Source: Bugula neritina
Taxonomy: Eukaryota > Bryozoa > Gymnolaemata > Cheilostomatida > Bugulidae
Direction of reading: 5' to 3'
DNA: 64,000 nt
Assembly: GCA_964035545.1 (NCBI GenBank)
Contig: OZ037766.1
Span: 2,352,501 to 2,416,500 of the forward strand
Under the pieces are notes generated by a model. That model searched no databases and was not told the DNA's origin. It saw nothing but the letters and a program-made list of their open reading frames with translations. Below, piece after piece: positions 12,260 through 23,972 of this stretch. The position numbers and the translations under genes are program-made. How positions within the stretch are numbered: position 1 is the first letter of the stretch; every line of letters starts with the position of its first letter.

Positions 12260-13015
12260 ATGAGAGTTCTTTTTTTCCTATTGGCTATTTGCATTGCTCT
12301 TTCTTCAGCTTTTCTTTATCGTAGAAGAATCGGTTTCGGGTATAACAGAGGATTTAGGTAAAAGGACATTATATGATGTGTTTCAAAACCTATAACTTCT
12401 CTTTGAATGCTTAAATTGTTTTGATAAATTAATTATGCTTTTACTTGATTTTACAATACATTTCTCTTATATAACTATTTTACCGTTGCTCAGTTAGAAT
12501 TTTGATTATTGCAGAAACGTTGGATTCCGCAGGGGTTTTGGCAGGAGATTTGGCGGTGGTTTCTATAACAGAGGGGTTTCTGTTCGTAGATTTGGTTTTG
12601 GAGGATCTGGCCGTAAGTTTTAGCAGTAACTTGAAAATACCTGTAAATCTTAGCACCTGCAATCTATATTTAAATTAGGTAATAAATGTAATGCTATTAA
12701 TTGATCAATATTTCCAACTGTTACTGTATATAAATAAAAAAAATTTAAAATTAAGGCTATCATTTTGGGAACAATTGATACTATATACTTGTAGATTTTA
12801 AAGTATTAGCTAAAGAAATGATTCCTAGAAGTAAAAATATGCTAAACAGTTGTACTAAATTAATCTGCTCTTGTAAGCATGTGCATGTGTTGATATATAT
12901 ATAGTCATAAACATTTGATGTACACAGTCTAAATTATATATAAACATATAACCTTGCTTATATTTAAGTGGATTCAAATATATAAATTTGTATTTTATTT
13001 GTAGACTTCTTTTAA
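12260..13015 (+). CDS. Secreted Arg/Gly/Phe-rich small peptide A
   Basis: Model: noncoding exon ~11914-11950; exon 2 12228-12357 with ATG at 12260; exon 3 12515-12612; last exon from 13005 with stop TAA at 13013-13015, giving 68 residues. The start MRVLFFLLAICIALSSA is a textbook signal peptide. The mature part (~51 residues) is very basic and rich in Arg, Gly, Phe and Asn, with RRRIGFGYNRGF, RRGFGRRFGGGFYNRG and VRRFGFGG. The exon 2/3 junction is phase 2 and the 3/4 junction phase 1, as in genes B and C. If the last donor (C|GTAAGT) is not used, translation reads on to a stop at 12619-12621 (ending GRKF), so the C-terminus is uncertain by a few residues. Function unknown; the composition would suit an antimicrobial or a structural/matrix peptide, which is inference only. 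Confidence 0.7.
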
Positions 13016-14065
13016 AAACATTGAAAACATGGACGTGCTTCAAACGTTATCTATATGGACAATTGTTTGCTGGTCAAGAAATATTAAAATTTGATGCAGT
13101 ACTTTAAGCTTTTCAGTTGTGACATGCTCATACGTTACTTTCTTTTTGCTCTGGTTAATGCATTAACAAATTTGTCTTGCTTTTTCAAATTTAAATTACT
13201 TCATTTTAACACTTTTTTCTGTAAATAATAAGTGTGTGGTGTTTAGGTAACTAAAACTGTTTTATGGCTAAACTTTATAATTTTTTTATTTATCTAAAAA
13301 TAAATATTTATCTGCAGTGAAATGTATTTGCAAATACTTTACCAGAGTTTAATGAATATTTTCACAACTTATTATGAAAAAACTTAACATATGTAGAAGA
13401 CCTATTCTGCAAAATGTATATGCCCATTATATATCAAAGTGATGGTTTATGATACAAACTTTAATATATTTAGCCTGGTATATTTGTTACAAATATGCAA
13501 GTTATGATCTACTAAGAATCGGTATGCTGGCCCATTCTGTACGTCATATTAAATTCCCTGAATGATATTTTCAACACATTCTGTCCTTGGCTCCTATAAC
13601 CTTAAAATGGTTATATCCTGAATACTATCTTAGTTGTGAATGCAAATAATTAATTTATTAAAAGATATAGAAGTTAAATACTGCTTGAATGAAAAATTTG
13701 TTATTTAACTTAAACTAAAACGCAAAAAAATAAAAATTAAAGTGACAGTTGGCACTATATGGCATAAAACAAAGAACATTACTACATTGAAAATTTCTGC
13801 ATTTTAATAAATCATATGTATAGTTTCTTTTTGGGAGTTATGCTCTTTTCTATTGGGCTTGTATTCAGCATATAATTGTTGTCAAAACAAAGGGAAATGC
13901 TTGATAAATAACAAAACGCTTATAATAAATTATTTGCACTGTATATTATCATAGTAACTATAATTATATGTAATTTTAAGTTGTTTTTATAATATATATG
14001 ACGTGTTTGAGAATAAAGGAAATTCTAACGAATATCAGTTTGAAACTTGCTTACTCGATCTGACC
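13016..14065. other. 3' region of peptide gene A and intergenic AT-rich DNA
   Basis: Probably contains the 3' UTR of gene A, since an AATAAA-type signal occurs near 13300. No other feature was seen. Confidence 0.4.
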
Positions 14066-15725
14066 TTAATGACCCCAGGACTTTCCAGGAGGACCAGGAG
14101 GGCCCACTTGGCCAAGTCGACCTGCAGGTCCAGTGTCTCCTTTAGGCCCTTTGGGCTCAGTGCTTCCCCTACTTCCAATGCTACCATTAGGCCTGTTTGG
14201 GCCTGTTGGTCCTGTTGGACCCTTTGGTCTAGTTGATATTTTAGATCCTGGTGATTCATTTGAGCCTCTAGGGCCAAGTAGCCTCTGTATAGTTGCAATA
14301 AAACTAATTATATATACAGTAACCACTGCAGCTCATAAGCTTTGGCTGCAGACATCCTTGCTGAGGCTAAAAGTACTTTTTTGCATGACTGCCTTCATCT
14401 ACGGATCTGACAAACACTTTCCAGGTTTATGAAACTTACCTGAGAACCTGGGGGTCTGGAAGGACAGCTACAAGATCTATGATGAGCTCCTCTTTTCTCT
14501 CTCTAAAACTTGTCAAAATATATAATTTTGATTTTGATTATGGTTATAAGTATGAATTGCTTTTCGTAAAATTCGATTATCTAATCAGTTATAGTGAGAT
14601 CAATGTTGAAAGATATAAAATCATCTTATTACAAAACTCAATTATTTGATAAATTTATGTATTATGCACTGTAATTATTTGCATTTCAAAGATAATATCT
14701 GGAAACAATGTTACTTACTAAAACCTCTTTAATATTAGCACCGTTTGTAACTGTTTTTTCAAGTTTACTATTTGATAATCTGATAACTTTAACCTCCAGC
14801 TTTCCAATCTTTTGGCTCCCTTACATAACATAAAACAAATATATAAAAATGCTCATATATTTGAATTATTAGTTGATAATATGTATAGTCATCTATAATT
14901 TACCAACAAGCAAAATTTCAGTGTTTTGGAGTACAAAAGTAGAGGATGTACAACTGGCTATAGCATACAATTATAATTTCAAGGAGTTTTGCAAAATAAA
15001 TTATTGTTTATCAAAAAAATTATTAAAATATTTTTTGATATAATTAGATTTATTCAAATATTTTTAAATAAACTTTGATTTTATTTATAACTTATTCAAT
15101 GAGTTTCCAAAACAATTTATAAAAATAAGTTAAAATCAATTAGTCTATGTATCTAGCTTTCTAGGTTTGTTTTTTATTTAAAATAATTATTATATAAACA
15201 TTTTTTTTTTAAAATAATATATTTTGAAACAATACTACATTGCTGTAAAAACAATTAAATATAAAGCCATCAGCAGTGACAATAAAACATAAGCTTTTAA
15301 TTTGTCAAATTATTTGGCGTAAATTATTACTAGCTATAAGAGTGTAAAATTTTAAAGATTTAATCTCAATTTAAGCATGAAATTAATTAGCATTATATAT
15401 AGTATAATTTACCAGCTTTTTACAAATAAAACGGCAAATGTTATTATAATCACAATCCTTAATTAAAACACATAGTTAGCTTAGCAAAATTTTGTGAGCA
15501 TTAGTATTTTTAAAAATAGCTAATGTTGATGCCCATAAAACTCTTGCAGTTTAAAATGCAATCACTTTACCTTTTCATATCTGCATAGATGTAATTTATA
15601 AACCGACCTGATTAAAATGTTTGAACATGTAACCTGCAAACATAACCATGTTAGAGATGACCAAACCAACAACTAGTAAGCCAATCAAAGCATTGCCATA
15701 GCCATATTGGCTTTTAGTCCAGCTT
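14066..15725 (-). CDS. Short membrane-anchored collagen-like protein, glycine-depleted (partial model, possibly decaying)
   Basis: Read on the minus strand. An exon around 15725-15634 encodes a hydrophobic helix (GYGNALIGLLVVGLVISNMV), a likely membrane anchor. An exon 14819-14719 encodes a coiled-coil-like stretch (QKIGKLEVKVIRLSNSKLEK). An exon 14502-14440 (21 codons, phase 0) holds a furin-like REKR and a CSC motif. The last exon 14284-14066 (73 codons with stop) holds 24 Gly-X-Y-length triplets. The order anchor, coiled coil, furin site, short collagen is that of transmembrane or cuticle-type collagens. At least seven triplets have Arg, Glu, Ile or Trp in place of Gly, yet the three-residue register never breaks. 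No start codon was resolved; the donor after the membrane exon is weak. It could be a real interrupted collagen-like protein or an early pseudogene. Confidence 0.5.
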
Positions 15726-16077
15726 TGTTTGAATATAAGTTACTGCATATCTTAGCAAGCAAAAAACAATTTATATTATTCAAGTTAAACTTTTGAAATT
15801 TAAAGACATCTTCCATAATAATTTTTAAAACAGATTGACAATTAAAGCAGTTTGTTGGAAAATATTTTGTAAGCTAACTTATAAAACTTGAGCTGATTTC
15901 TTGAAATTAATAGCTATATATATGCTATATAGCTATAGTTATATAAAATAAATGCATATAATTGTAAAATAAAAATTTACATAAAACTTAAAACTTAATT
16001 TGCCGGTGTAGTGAGTTGTAGGGAGATGATACCAGAAACTTTAAGGCTGCTTTGCTGTCTCATTCTTATTCTGAGTC
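15726..16077 (-). other. Probable 5' intron/UTR region of the collagen-like gene
   Basis: Lies between the membrane-helix exon and the TATA box at 16078-16084. A short frame beginning ATG 16063 falls too close to the TATA box to be the true start. The 5' coding end was not resolved. Confidence 0.35.
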
Positions 16078-16093
16078 TTTTATACTTTCCAAT
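16078..16093 (-). promoter_or_regulatory. Core promoter of the collagen-like gene
   Basis: On the minus strand ATTGG (16093-16089) is followed closely by AAGTATAAAAGAC, with TATAAAA at 16084-16078. The same GTATAAAA context drives peptide genes A and B, with GTATATAAA in gene C. Confidence 0.45.
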
Positions 16094-17195
16094 GAGAAAA
16101 TTTTCTGTAATAATTAATGTACACTAAATGATAAAATATTGCTGCAATGGCGTATTTAAACACCGTAGAAAATAAATCATAATAAAATTCTATATATGTT
16201 ACCCTGAAGCAAAATAATGTAATTTTAATGCTTGTTAATTGTAATAACACCAAATTGAAAAATTGGTGTTATTTAATAATTTATTTACAATATACTTTAG
16301 CAAAGCAAAATTTTGCAACATTTTCCATATCCATTAACCTGGCAAATTGTCTTATAGGATCAAGAACAAGTTAATAATTTGATATTATAAGCATTTCATC
16401 GTGCTCTTAACTTATTGTTTGTTGAACAATTAATTGTGTACAATATTTTTCATGTCATTGCTTTTATATAATCTATAATAAATGTAGTTATATATATTAA
16501 TAATCAAAAACACAATCATATTGCATCCTTTATACATTGTAGTTCAGATTAAGTGTAAACAATACCACTCTAATATGACAAGCCTTACCAGCATATAATA
16601 TAGTTGAACATTACACTACACAACTATCATATGCTTCATGCTTTTAGTAATATATGCATATATATACATATAATATGCACAATTAGATATATAATATATT
16701 AAAGTAATAAAATAATGTTTCAGTTCTGTAACTCCAAATTATTTTAATAAAGTAAAGTACAAATTAGGCATGCAATAAATTGATGTGGTTTTGTAACCTG
16801 CAGTTTCAACAAAAATTAATATTCAAAAGTTAATTATGTTAACTTAGTTATACTTAGCAATTATATTTACAGTGTTCTATTTAAGCTATTTCAATACATT
16901 TTATATCATAGCAGCATAATACTGGTCATAAGGATGAGTGGTATATAGTCCAGTAATGCAATTAGATGTTGTAGCATGTATTAAAAGTATAACTTAAGCT
17001 TAATCTTACAAAAAATATCAAATAATATGATTAATAGTTATAATAATTTCATTTAGTTATCTGTTTATACAAATTTAGATCTCTCTACAGAGTTGTAAAT
17101 AATTCTATAGTTTATTGCGTAAAAATATTTATATATTACACAATACTTATTCGGTCTTTATAATATTTAGTTTTTTAATATTTAACATTCATGAC
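16094..17195. other. Non-genic AT-rich stretch, nothing recognised
   Basis: Only short chance frames; no splice-supported exon or repeat boundary. Confidence 0.5.
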
Positions 17196-17199
17196 TACT

Positions 17200-17207
17200 A
17201 CTATTAC

Positions 17208-17247
<40 letters not shown>

Positions 17248-17282
17248 CTGCTGCTACTATACTAGTACTGCTACTAGCATTA
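17200..17282 (+). repeat. (CTG)n/(CTA)n trinucleotide repeat
   Basis: A CTG-rich trinucleotide tract with the purest part near 17216-17248, flanked by CTA/TTA variants. The poly-Cys frame across it is an artefact. Confidence 0.9.
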
Positions 17283-17644
17283 TTACTGTATACTACATAT
17301 ACTTATACTATAGCAAAATGCTATTTCAGGTTTATTACCTTTTAAAACTATAAGGTTAACTTATTTTAAATAATGATTGAGATTTCAAAAAACATAGAAT
17401 CCATGTAGCCTGAATACTTATAATACAATATTATATTTTTGTACCTTAAAGTAGTATAAAAGTATGACTGATAGAATATATTTAATTTATAAACCGATAA
17501 CTATATAGCTATTTTGAAAATATATCCCATAGCCATAACATAATAACAGAATAAGATGCTTTATAAGTAAATACCATACTTTAACATGCATATAGTATAG
17601 TATTTTATATTAGTACTATAATATTATTTTAAAAGCCCAAAGGC

Positions 17645-17725
17645 ATGGTTATAGCTAAGAATTGGAATAAGCTCCCATTGTCAAAAATTGCGTCTTTCAG
17701 GCCAACGTTTCAAATAGCTTTTGAC
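17645..17725 (+). mobile_element. Tiny LINE RT-tail relic
   Basis: Read forward this gives KNWNKLPLSKIASFRPTFQIAF, laid out like the NWNKLPL block of the LINE at 10323-10690 (same element type, plus strand here). It is too short for more. Confidence 0.4.
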
Positions 17726-17744
17726 AACCAAGTCCAACTTTTAG

Positions 17745-18205
17745 CAGGGTCAGAGTCAATTACATATGGATGTAATTAATTACAATTACATTTACATGAA
17801 AATTTGTCAATTACAAATACAATTAAGTATAATTACAGTTAAAATTATTTATATAATTAATTATAATTACGCAATTACATGTTAATGTAATTGTAATTAC
17901 AATTGCAATTACTTTTGTTCTATATAAAAGTTATATATAAAAGTTATATATAATCTCCCTTGCATAGGGTGCAACTACCCAGGGAATTTTGACAGTGGAG
18001 AACCTCCTTTGTTTTCAACAGTGACTAATAGGGTGATATAATACTACATTGAATCAATTCAAACTTTCTATTAGACAGTATAGGCATGGTAGGAAATGTA
18101 TAAAATTTATAAAATTGAAAAGTTTGAAGCAATAGACATGTAATTATAAAGTAAGTGTAAAAGTCAATTACATTAGCTATGTAGTTAATTACAATTACAA
18201 TTGCA
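17745..18205. mobile_element. Degenerate AATTAC-rich MITE related to the element at 27936
   Basis: Starts CAGGGTCAGAGTCAATTAC, like the CAGGGTTGGGGT terminus of the intact copy. It continues with long stretches of TGTAATTGTAATTAC-type sequence in both orientations, and similar sequence recurs to about 18205. The right terminal repeat is not recognisable and an unrelated ~150-bp core lies between. Confidence 0.5.
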
Positions 18206-19342
18206 TAATAATATACATTTTCTGCAGAAAAAATAACTTAAACAATCATGCTTGGAGTTGGTTTGCATGCACTGCTGCAAGCATGGTATAAAAATAATTT
18301 TCTGAAATTTAAATACTATGATTTTAAAATTTAGACAATGTTTTTATTATTTGGTAATATTTGTTTGAATATTATTTTTATCTATTATGTATATTATTAT
18401 TTAGCATTCTTATTTTTTGTTTTTCATAATCAAATAATTTTTTAAAATAATTTTTAACTTAAATGCTGATGCAATTTCATAAAAAAAATTTGTTTAGTTG
18501 CGGAGAAATTAAGATTAAACTGGCGCAATTATATGTCATAAAAGTTAAGCAAAAATATTTTTATGACAGTATTTAGAGTTCAATCTATATTACAGTTGGT
18601 GATAATTTTCAAATTTACACTGATGCCTTAGACTATCTAAGCTAGAAGCACACTGATTTCTTGCAATGCCAAAAGTAAATGCTGCAATTAAAATATAATT
18701 GATCAAAATCTAGTCTGAATAAAATTAACAATTTATTACAAAATCAACAAAAGGCTTCAACAAATAACAGCAGCTAAAACTAGGTCATTCGTATCATCAG
18801 GTTTAACAGAATGTTTGAAAGATTTAACAACAATTCAAAGTATAAAAATAAACGTAGTTGTAACTTTTGCCTTCGTGTGTTAAAAGTTTCAGTCGGTTGG
18901 GGAGGGGATAGAAGTGGTCAGGGTTTGGGATTGTTAGGTTCCTATGAGTTCTCCGAACAAGTATTTTAGTACAGAGCTGTAATAATAATGTTTTAGTAAA
19001 ATACTTTGCACAGGGGAAGGTACTGATTTAGATAATATCACTTCTTAAGAATGATTATATAGTATAATATTATATTGCAAATATCCAATTGAAATACCAA
19101 CAGAGCTAAAACAATGCAACCGATAAACCAGATACTAGTTTTTTCACAATATCTTTTGAACTAGGATACTTTTTTACACAATAACAACGCATATTAATGT
19201 TAAAAATTGAAAATCATCTGTCAAACTGTTTGATATTTTATATCGATTAAAGTTATCACTCGATCGTTGGTGCTTTTACCATATACAACTGAAGATCAAG
19301 TCTGAGAAATAGTTGCAGCTCATTGAAGAAAGACAAAATACT
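18206..19342. other. Intergenic stretch, probable 3' flank of peptide gene B
   Basis: No coding signal was recognised. Part of it is likely gene B 3' UTR, whose end was not located. Confidence 0.4.
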
Positions 19343-19845
19343 TTAAAATTTGTTAAACTCTAGAGAATAGCTCACAACCACTGAGATTATAAACAAATCC
19401 AAACCATATACGGTTTGCCAACATGGTATAATTAATTAGCAATGAGATAGTATGACTTACGTCCAAATCTGTTGTATCCTCGGCCAATCACACTGTGTCT
19501 ATAAACAAATATTATATAATAAATTAATATTTAGTATAAATTATGACATTGTTTTTAGCATCTACAGTATAATGATGAGTTTTGGCAATAGATTTACTGC
19601 ATCAAGTTAAATAACAAAGCATATATTTCAAATCTCAGTTAGTTATACCTGAAACCACCAAATCTTCTGAATCCGCCGAATCTGTTATAGCTGTTGTACA
19701 CGCCGCCAAATCTCCTTCTCACACCAAAGACACCACGGTTGAAACCAACACGGTGGCCAGCGAACCCACGGTTGTAACCAATATGGTTAAATGCGGCAGC
19801 GGCAAGAGCCAAGCAGACAGCAAAGAGTACAGCAATGACCTTCAT
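19343..19845 (-). CDS. Secreted Arg/Gly/Phe-rich small peptide B
   Basis: Model on the minus strand: noncoding exon ~20108-20070 (donor GTAAGT); exon 2 19863-19649 with ATG at 19845; exon 3 19498-19461; a tentative last exon from 19359 with stop at 19345-19343, giving 83 residues. The signal peptide MKVIAVLFAVCLALAAA is followed by a mature chain dominated by Gly, Arg, Phe, Asn and Tyr (GYNRGF, RVGFNRG, RRRFGGVYNSYNRFGGFRR, then IGRGYNRFG). Junction phases are 2 then 1, as in genes A and C. Without splicing, a 68-residue read-through ends RYN at 19639. The last acceptor is the weak point: a TAATCTCAG acceptor near 19390 is an alternative. Start context and leader are almost identical in DNA to gene C. 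Function unknown. Confidence 0.75.
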
Positions 19846-20137
19846 GATGAGAGAATTGGAGTTCTAAATATAAATAATATTTTCACCTAATTATATAAAT
19901 ACATAAAACATAAGATAAAAAGGTTGTAGACCAATTGCAAATAATAATAGATGCAACTATTGCTTTTTTTACATAAACAAGTTTTATGGTGAAGCAATTA
20001 TAAAGAAAATATTTCAGTAAAACTAAAATATAAGAAAATAAAAACAAATGTAAAGCCGGTAATACTTACGTTGATAACTGGAGTAGTTATGTTGATGCTA
20101 TTCTGTAGAATATGACTTTCAAGTTGCTCTCCTTCCC

Positions 20138-20144
20138 TTTTATA
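20138..20144 (-). promoter_or_regulatory. TATA box of peptide gene B
   Basis: Minus-strand TAGTATAAAAGGG lies ~68 bp upstream of the first donor, predicting a noncoding first exon of about 40 nt. It shares the TAGTATA(T)AAA context with genes A and C. Confidence 0.6.
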
Positions 20145-20740
20145 CTATTCGGAGATTGCTAATGGAGTTTGAAAGTTATTAATACTGATTAATTAGACTT
20201 CTACACCGGCATGTATACCTGATCATTATAGCCACCATGTTGAACTTAACGTATATTATAAGTTTTAATTAGCATACATATTAGGATGGTTATAGTATGC
20301 TTTAAAGATGCTTTTCAATCTATTCATAGAAACTGCTATATAACAACTTTTTATAATCTAAACTATTTTCAGGAGTCTGCATGAGACAAAATTGTGTAAC
20401 TCGGTTAAGTTGCGTTTATGGGAATGTATTGCACTTGTCGAGATTAAGTAATCTGTAAGCTGAAAAAGTTTCACTATAATTATATGTGTACATGTCAAAA
20501 AGCAGACTTGAAATATAACAGAAAGGAAGGCACAGCTTTGTACCTTGTCATAAAGTATTTTATTATAGCTTCTTCTGCATTATTACTATAATTATTCCAA
20601 CTTATTCAAACTTCTTAAGCATATTACTAAAAATACACTAATTCATATATATATAAGTGAGATTTTTAACTAAAGAGAAGAATTGATGAGTTAAGTGTAA
20701 ATGTACTTAAGATTATTTATCTAAATAAAAAAATCTTAAG
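20145..20740. other. Intergenic stretch upstream of peptide gene B
   Basis: Presumed 5' flank of gene B; no further element recognised. Confidence 0.4.
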
Positions 20741-20943
20741 CAAGTTTATAGTCACTATCCCTGTGAGAAACCCCTGATGGAAAGGGTTTTTTGTTGAAGT
20801 GGGCTAAGGACTTATTTAAATAAGGCGCAAGAGCAATTATGACTGGATGCTCTTACTAACATCACCAATGGCCTTTGTCAGGGCTCGAGCCCATGACCTC
20901 GTGTTTACTAAGCAAACCAACCCCTAGACCACAGCTGCTCCCT
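20741..20943 (-). mobile_element. tRNA-derived SINE, copy 1
   Basis: Reverse-complement match, collinear over about 200 bp, to 37264-37472. The head (high-coordinate end) has a pol III A box (TGGTCTAGGGG) and a B box (GGCTCGAGCCC). The body includes CATTGGTGATGTTAG and CATCCAGTCATAAT-like blocks. The tail reads GGTTTCTCACAGGGAT then GACTATAAACTTG. Confidence 0.8.
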
Positions 20944-22514
20944 CACATTTACAAAATGTGTTTATCCAAATACATTTTGTACATGTAACAGCGGCAGTAA
21001 GTTAGATCAGGTTTTCTGTTTGATTAAAATAATTAATTTAACTTGGGGCAATATTGTACATACAACTATCAATTTTATTATAACCACAACTTGAAGCAAT
21101 TCCTTTTTAGCTCAACACCTTTCTCATGCATTACACTATTTTAGGAATTTTTTAAAAGATTGCAAACTAATTTGACACAGGCAAATTATACATGACTCAT
21201 AGTGGCTAGCTGCTGCATTTTATCAAAACCTCCTTTATAAATGTTCAATAAGCTAAATTGAATATATATGTCTAGAAATCTTAAACTTTAAAATTTGTTG
21301 GCCAGAAATGAAAGTAATTATATTATAGCTCTAGTATAACAGTAATGCAGTTACATTCTTTTGTCTGGCACAGCATTATCTTAAATGTTGAAATATTTAT
21401 CAATGTAGAGAAAACTGTAGCCCAGTGTGTATAGGAAAGCCTGAACCTTATTGCATCTAGTAGGCTATATAGTTGAACCTTGACCCTCAGCATTATCAGC
21501 TAGTGAAAAGAGAAACTCTGGTTAAATTCTTTATTAGAAGTTTTCCTGAGCTTTTTGTAAGCTGCTGTAAAGCTGCAAGACCTTTGTGTTTAGCAATTGT
21601 AGGTAAAGCAAAGTTTCGGAAACTCCGGTAAGACTTCTTTCAAGTAATAAATTGATGTCTATCAAAAAAATCAAATTAATCAGATGCGTATAAATGCTAA
21701 TATGTATGTTAATTAGTATATATGAAATGTTATAAAATAGAGTGATAAAAAATAAACCACTTCTGAAACTATTTAGGAAATAAGGAAAGCAATCAAATGC
21801 TAAATAATTAAATTGTAAATACTTCATTCAACAGAAGATATTTCAACACTGCCTGTTGTGCCAGCTGTACCCTTGTACCAAATACCATGCTTTCGTGCCA
21901 CATTATGCCTACCACCTCCGCTAGTGTCCAAATTTCTAATTAATTATGGTAATTGCATAACATGCATATATAATTAAGGACATAGTAATTCAATTTACAC
22001 AGTTTTTTGTACAATTTAGCCATCAATCTAGATTTAAGTAGGAAATAGTAAAGCAAACTTCCAATGGTTGCTGAATCATTTCTATTTCCTAGTTTAAGTC
22101 AAGTACAAACAAAAACTTTAAAGCTTGTTTTGGCAATACTCAAGCGCTTCAGAACTGGCATAGCTTATGGTGCAGGTGCTATGACGCTGTAGCCTATGCT
22201 GCATATTGTACTAAGAAGCCATTGAAGGCACAGAAGCTATTCAAACTGTGTCCTATCAGTTTATTTCTGCTTTCATAACTTGTATAAAATAAAATACTTT
22301 ATACTTAATGTATAGGTGTGTGTAATTAATTGACAAACCAAAGGGAACAAGTTAGAAAAAATATATTTATATATAAACAGTAGTGTTAGTAGCAAAATAT
22401 GGTGGTCACTATGTTATTATACAGATAATAATTTATATGCATATGCACATGCACGGTGTCCTTATATTATAAGCTTGGAGTACAGTATGTATGGGTATCT
22501 AACTTCTTGGGTCG
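20944..22514. other. Non-genic stretch, nothing recognised
   Basis: AT-rich. The 97-codon minus frame at 21534-21827 has membrane-like stretches but no splice, promoter or family support. Confidence 0.45.
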
Positions 22515-22850
22515 TTTATACAGAGCTCAGTAAAAGTCATTTTAATTGAGAAAATAACAAATAACAGCAATTAAAGAAAGGGTGCTGCAGACAGATTATA
22601 ATAAATTCAGAGATAATATTATTATAACTATATTATACATTTGGCTATTGGTGGGCAAATAATATTATGTTGAATGCTAAACACTAAAACGGAGTTTTGT
22701 TTTAAACCATGGTGCACATTCACTGTAGATATAGCCCTAAAGCATCAACATAGCTAGGTATATGGCACAGGTAGGGCAAAATTGACAGTCATCCTAACCA
22801 CAATGGTTATATAACCACATGTTGAGTATAAGTCAACAAAAAGTAGTGGC
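22515..22850. repeat. Dispersed repeat family 2, copy 2
   Basis: Same-orientation relative of 8560-8945, with the shared order ATACAGAGCTCAGTAA, GTGCTGCAG, AATAAATTCA, ATGTTGAA, CATCAACAT, GTAGGGCAA and TCCTAACCA followed by CAATG. Diverged, with indels. Confidence 0.55.
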
Positions 22851-23879
22851 AATATTTTGAGAAAGAAACACAAAGTTGGTGAGGTCACCAAGTGCAATGT
22901 TTGGGGAAAATAATGCCTATACAATGTACTCAATGTTCCAGAAGTTTGCGCTGCTTCTATAATTTTTCCACAAAACAGTTGAATCACATCAGCTACAACT
23001 TGCAATGCTTTAAGAAAGGAGCTGCTGTTGACGCAATAGAAGCCCATGATCATTTACACAAGACTGCTAAAAGTATTTTTAGTTAATTGTATATTTTAAA
23101 AATTCATTTCTAACACGAGTCATTTATCTCAAAGTTGAAATTAGAAAACCACTTCCAATTTGCAAAAAAAATTAAACTGCATTACATAATTTTTTTCCAT
23201 AAAAATTCAAATTATTCAGATTAATAATTAATCAGATTAAAACCAGCTACAGGTACAATTAAATTAACTAATACATAAATAAATAATATAAAAATGAACA
23301 TAATAATTATAATTTAATTGAAAGTTAAAGTTTGAATAAATTTATTAAGCTTCTTTTTAAGTGTACCTTTTTTGAGAGTGTTATGTAATTTTTATTTTAA
23401 GTATAGAGATTTCAACTCCATGGAAACAAGCAAACCATTTCTCATTTAATTATAGCAGCCATTGCTTTCGTATGCTTCAGATTTTGCTTTTCTTCAATTT
23501 TCTTTGATTATATTATCTTTAGAACTTCACGTGCTCTTTAATAACTTCCATAAATTATATTTGAAGCTATTAAACAACATGTTTGAACAGCTGTCCTTAA
23601 AGTTATTAATTAGTTCCTTATCATGAAATTAGCAATTAATTTTGCAGAGTTTAAATGTTGATTTGGTAGCAATTAATAAAGATAAATTATTCAGCAATTT
23701 TAGACTATGGTAGATTTACCCACTTGAAGTGTGTCAATTAGACTACAAACCACTTGTGAGTCACCCAAAGTAAAAAATAAGTTTCGGAAATCTTACCAAT
23801 TATTTGTGTATCAAAACATGCAGTGGTCTTTCTATAGCTTTAACTCACATATTATATATACACTAAGTCGCAAAATATT
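22851..23879. other. Non-genic stretch, nothing recognised
   Basis: Short chance frames only. Confidence 0.45.
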
Positions 23880-23972
23880 ATGCTTTCTCTAAAAGTGCTT
23901 TTAATCATAACTTTTGCTTTAGCTTTCAACCAGGCATTTTTAAAGATGTTGAAGCTTATACCATATGAATAA
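23880..23972 (+). CDS. Possible 30-residue secreted micro-peptide
   Basis: ATG at 23880 opens MLSLKVLLIITFALAFNQ, a signal-peptide-like run, followed by AFLKMLKLIPYE and a stop. A TATATATAC string lies ~25 bp upstream. No splice evidence and no similarity to peptides A-C beyond the leader type. In AT-rich DNA such a frame can arise by chance, so this is only a candidate. Confidence 0.2.
   Translation: MLSLKVLLIITFALAFNQAFLKMLKLIPYE

Noticed and set aside
14035-14298. Alternative minus-strand frame across the collagen exon
   Set aside because: The neighbouring frame shows the Gly-X-Y register and matches the upstream exon phase; this one has no such pattern.
17115-17345. Cys-run protein
   Set aside because: The poly-Cys run is a frame of the CTG trinucleotide repeat.
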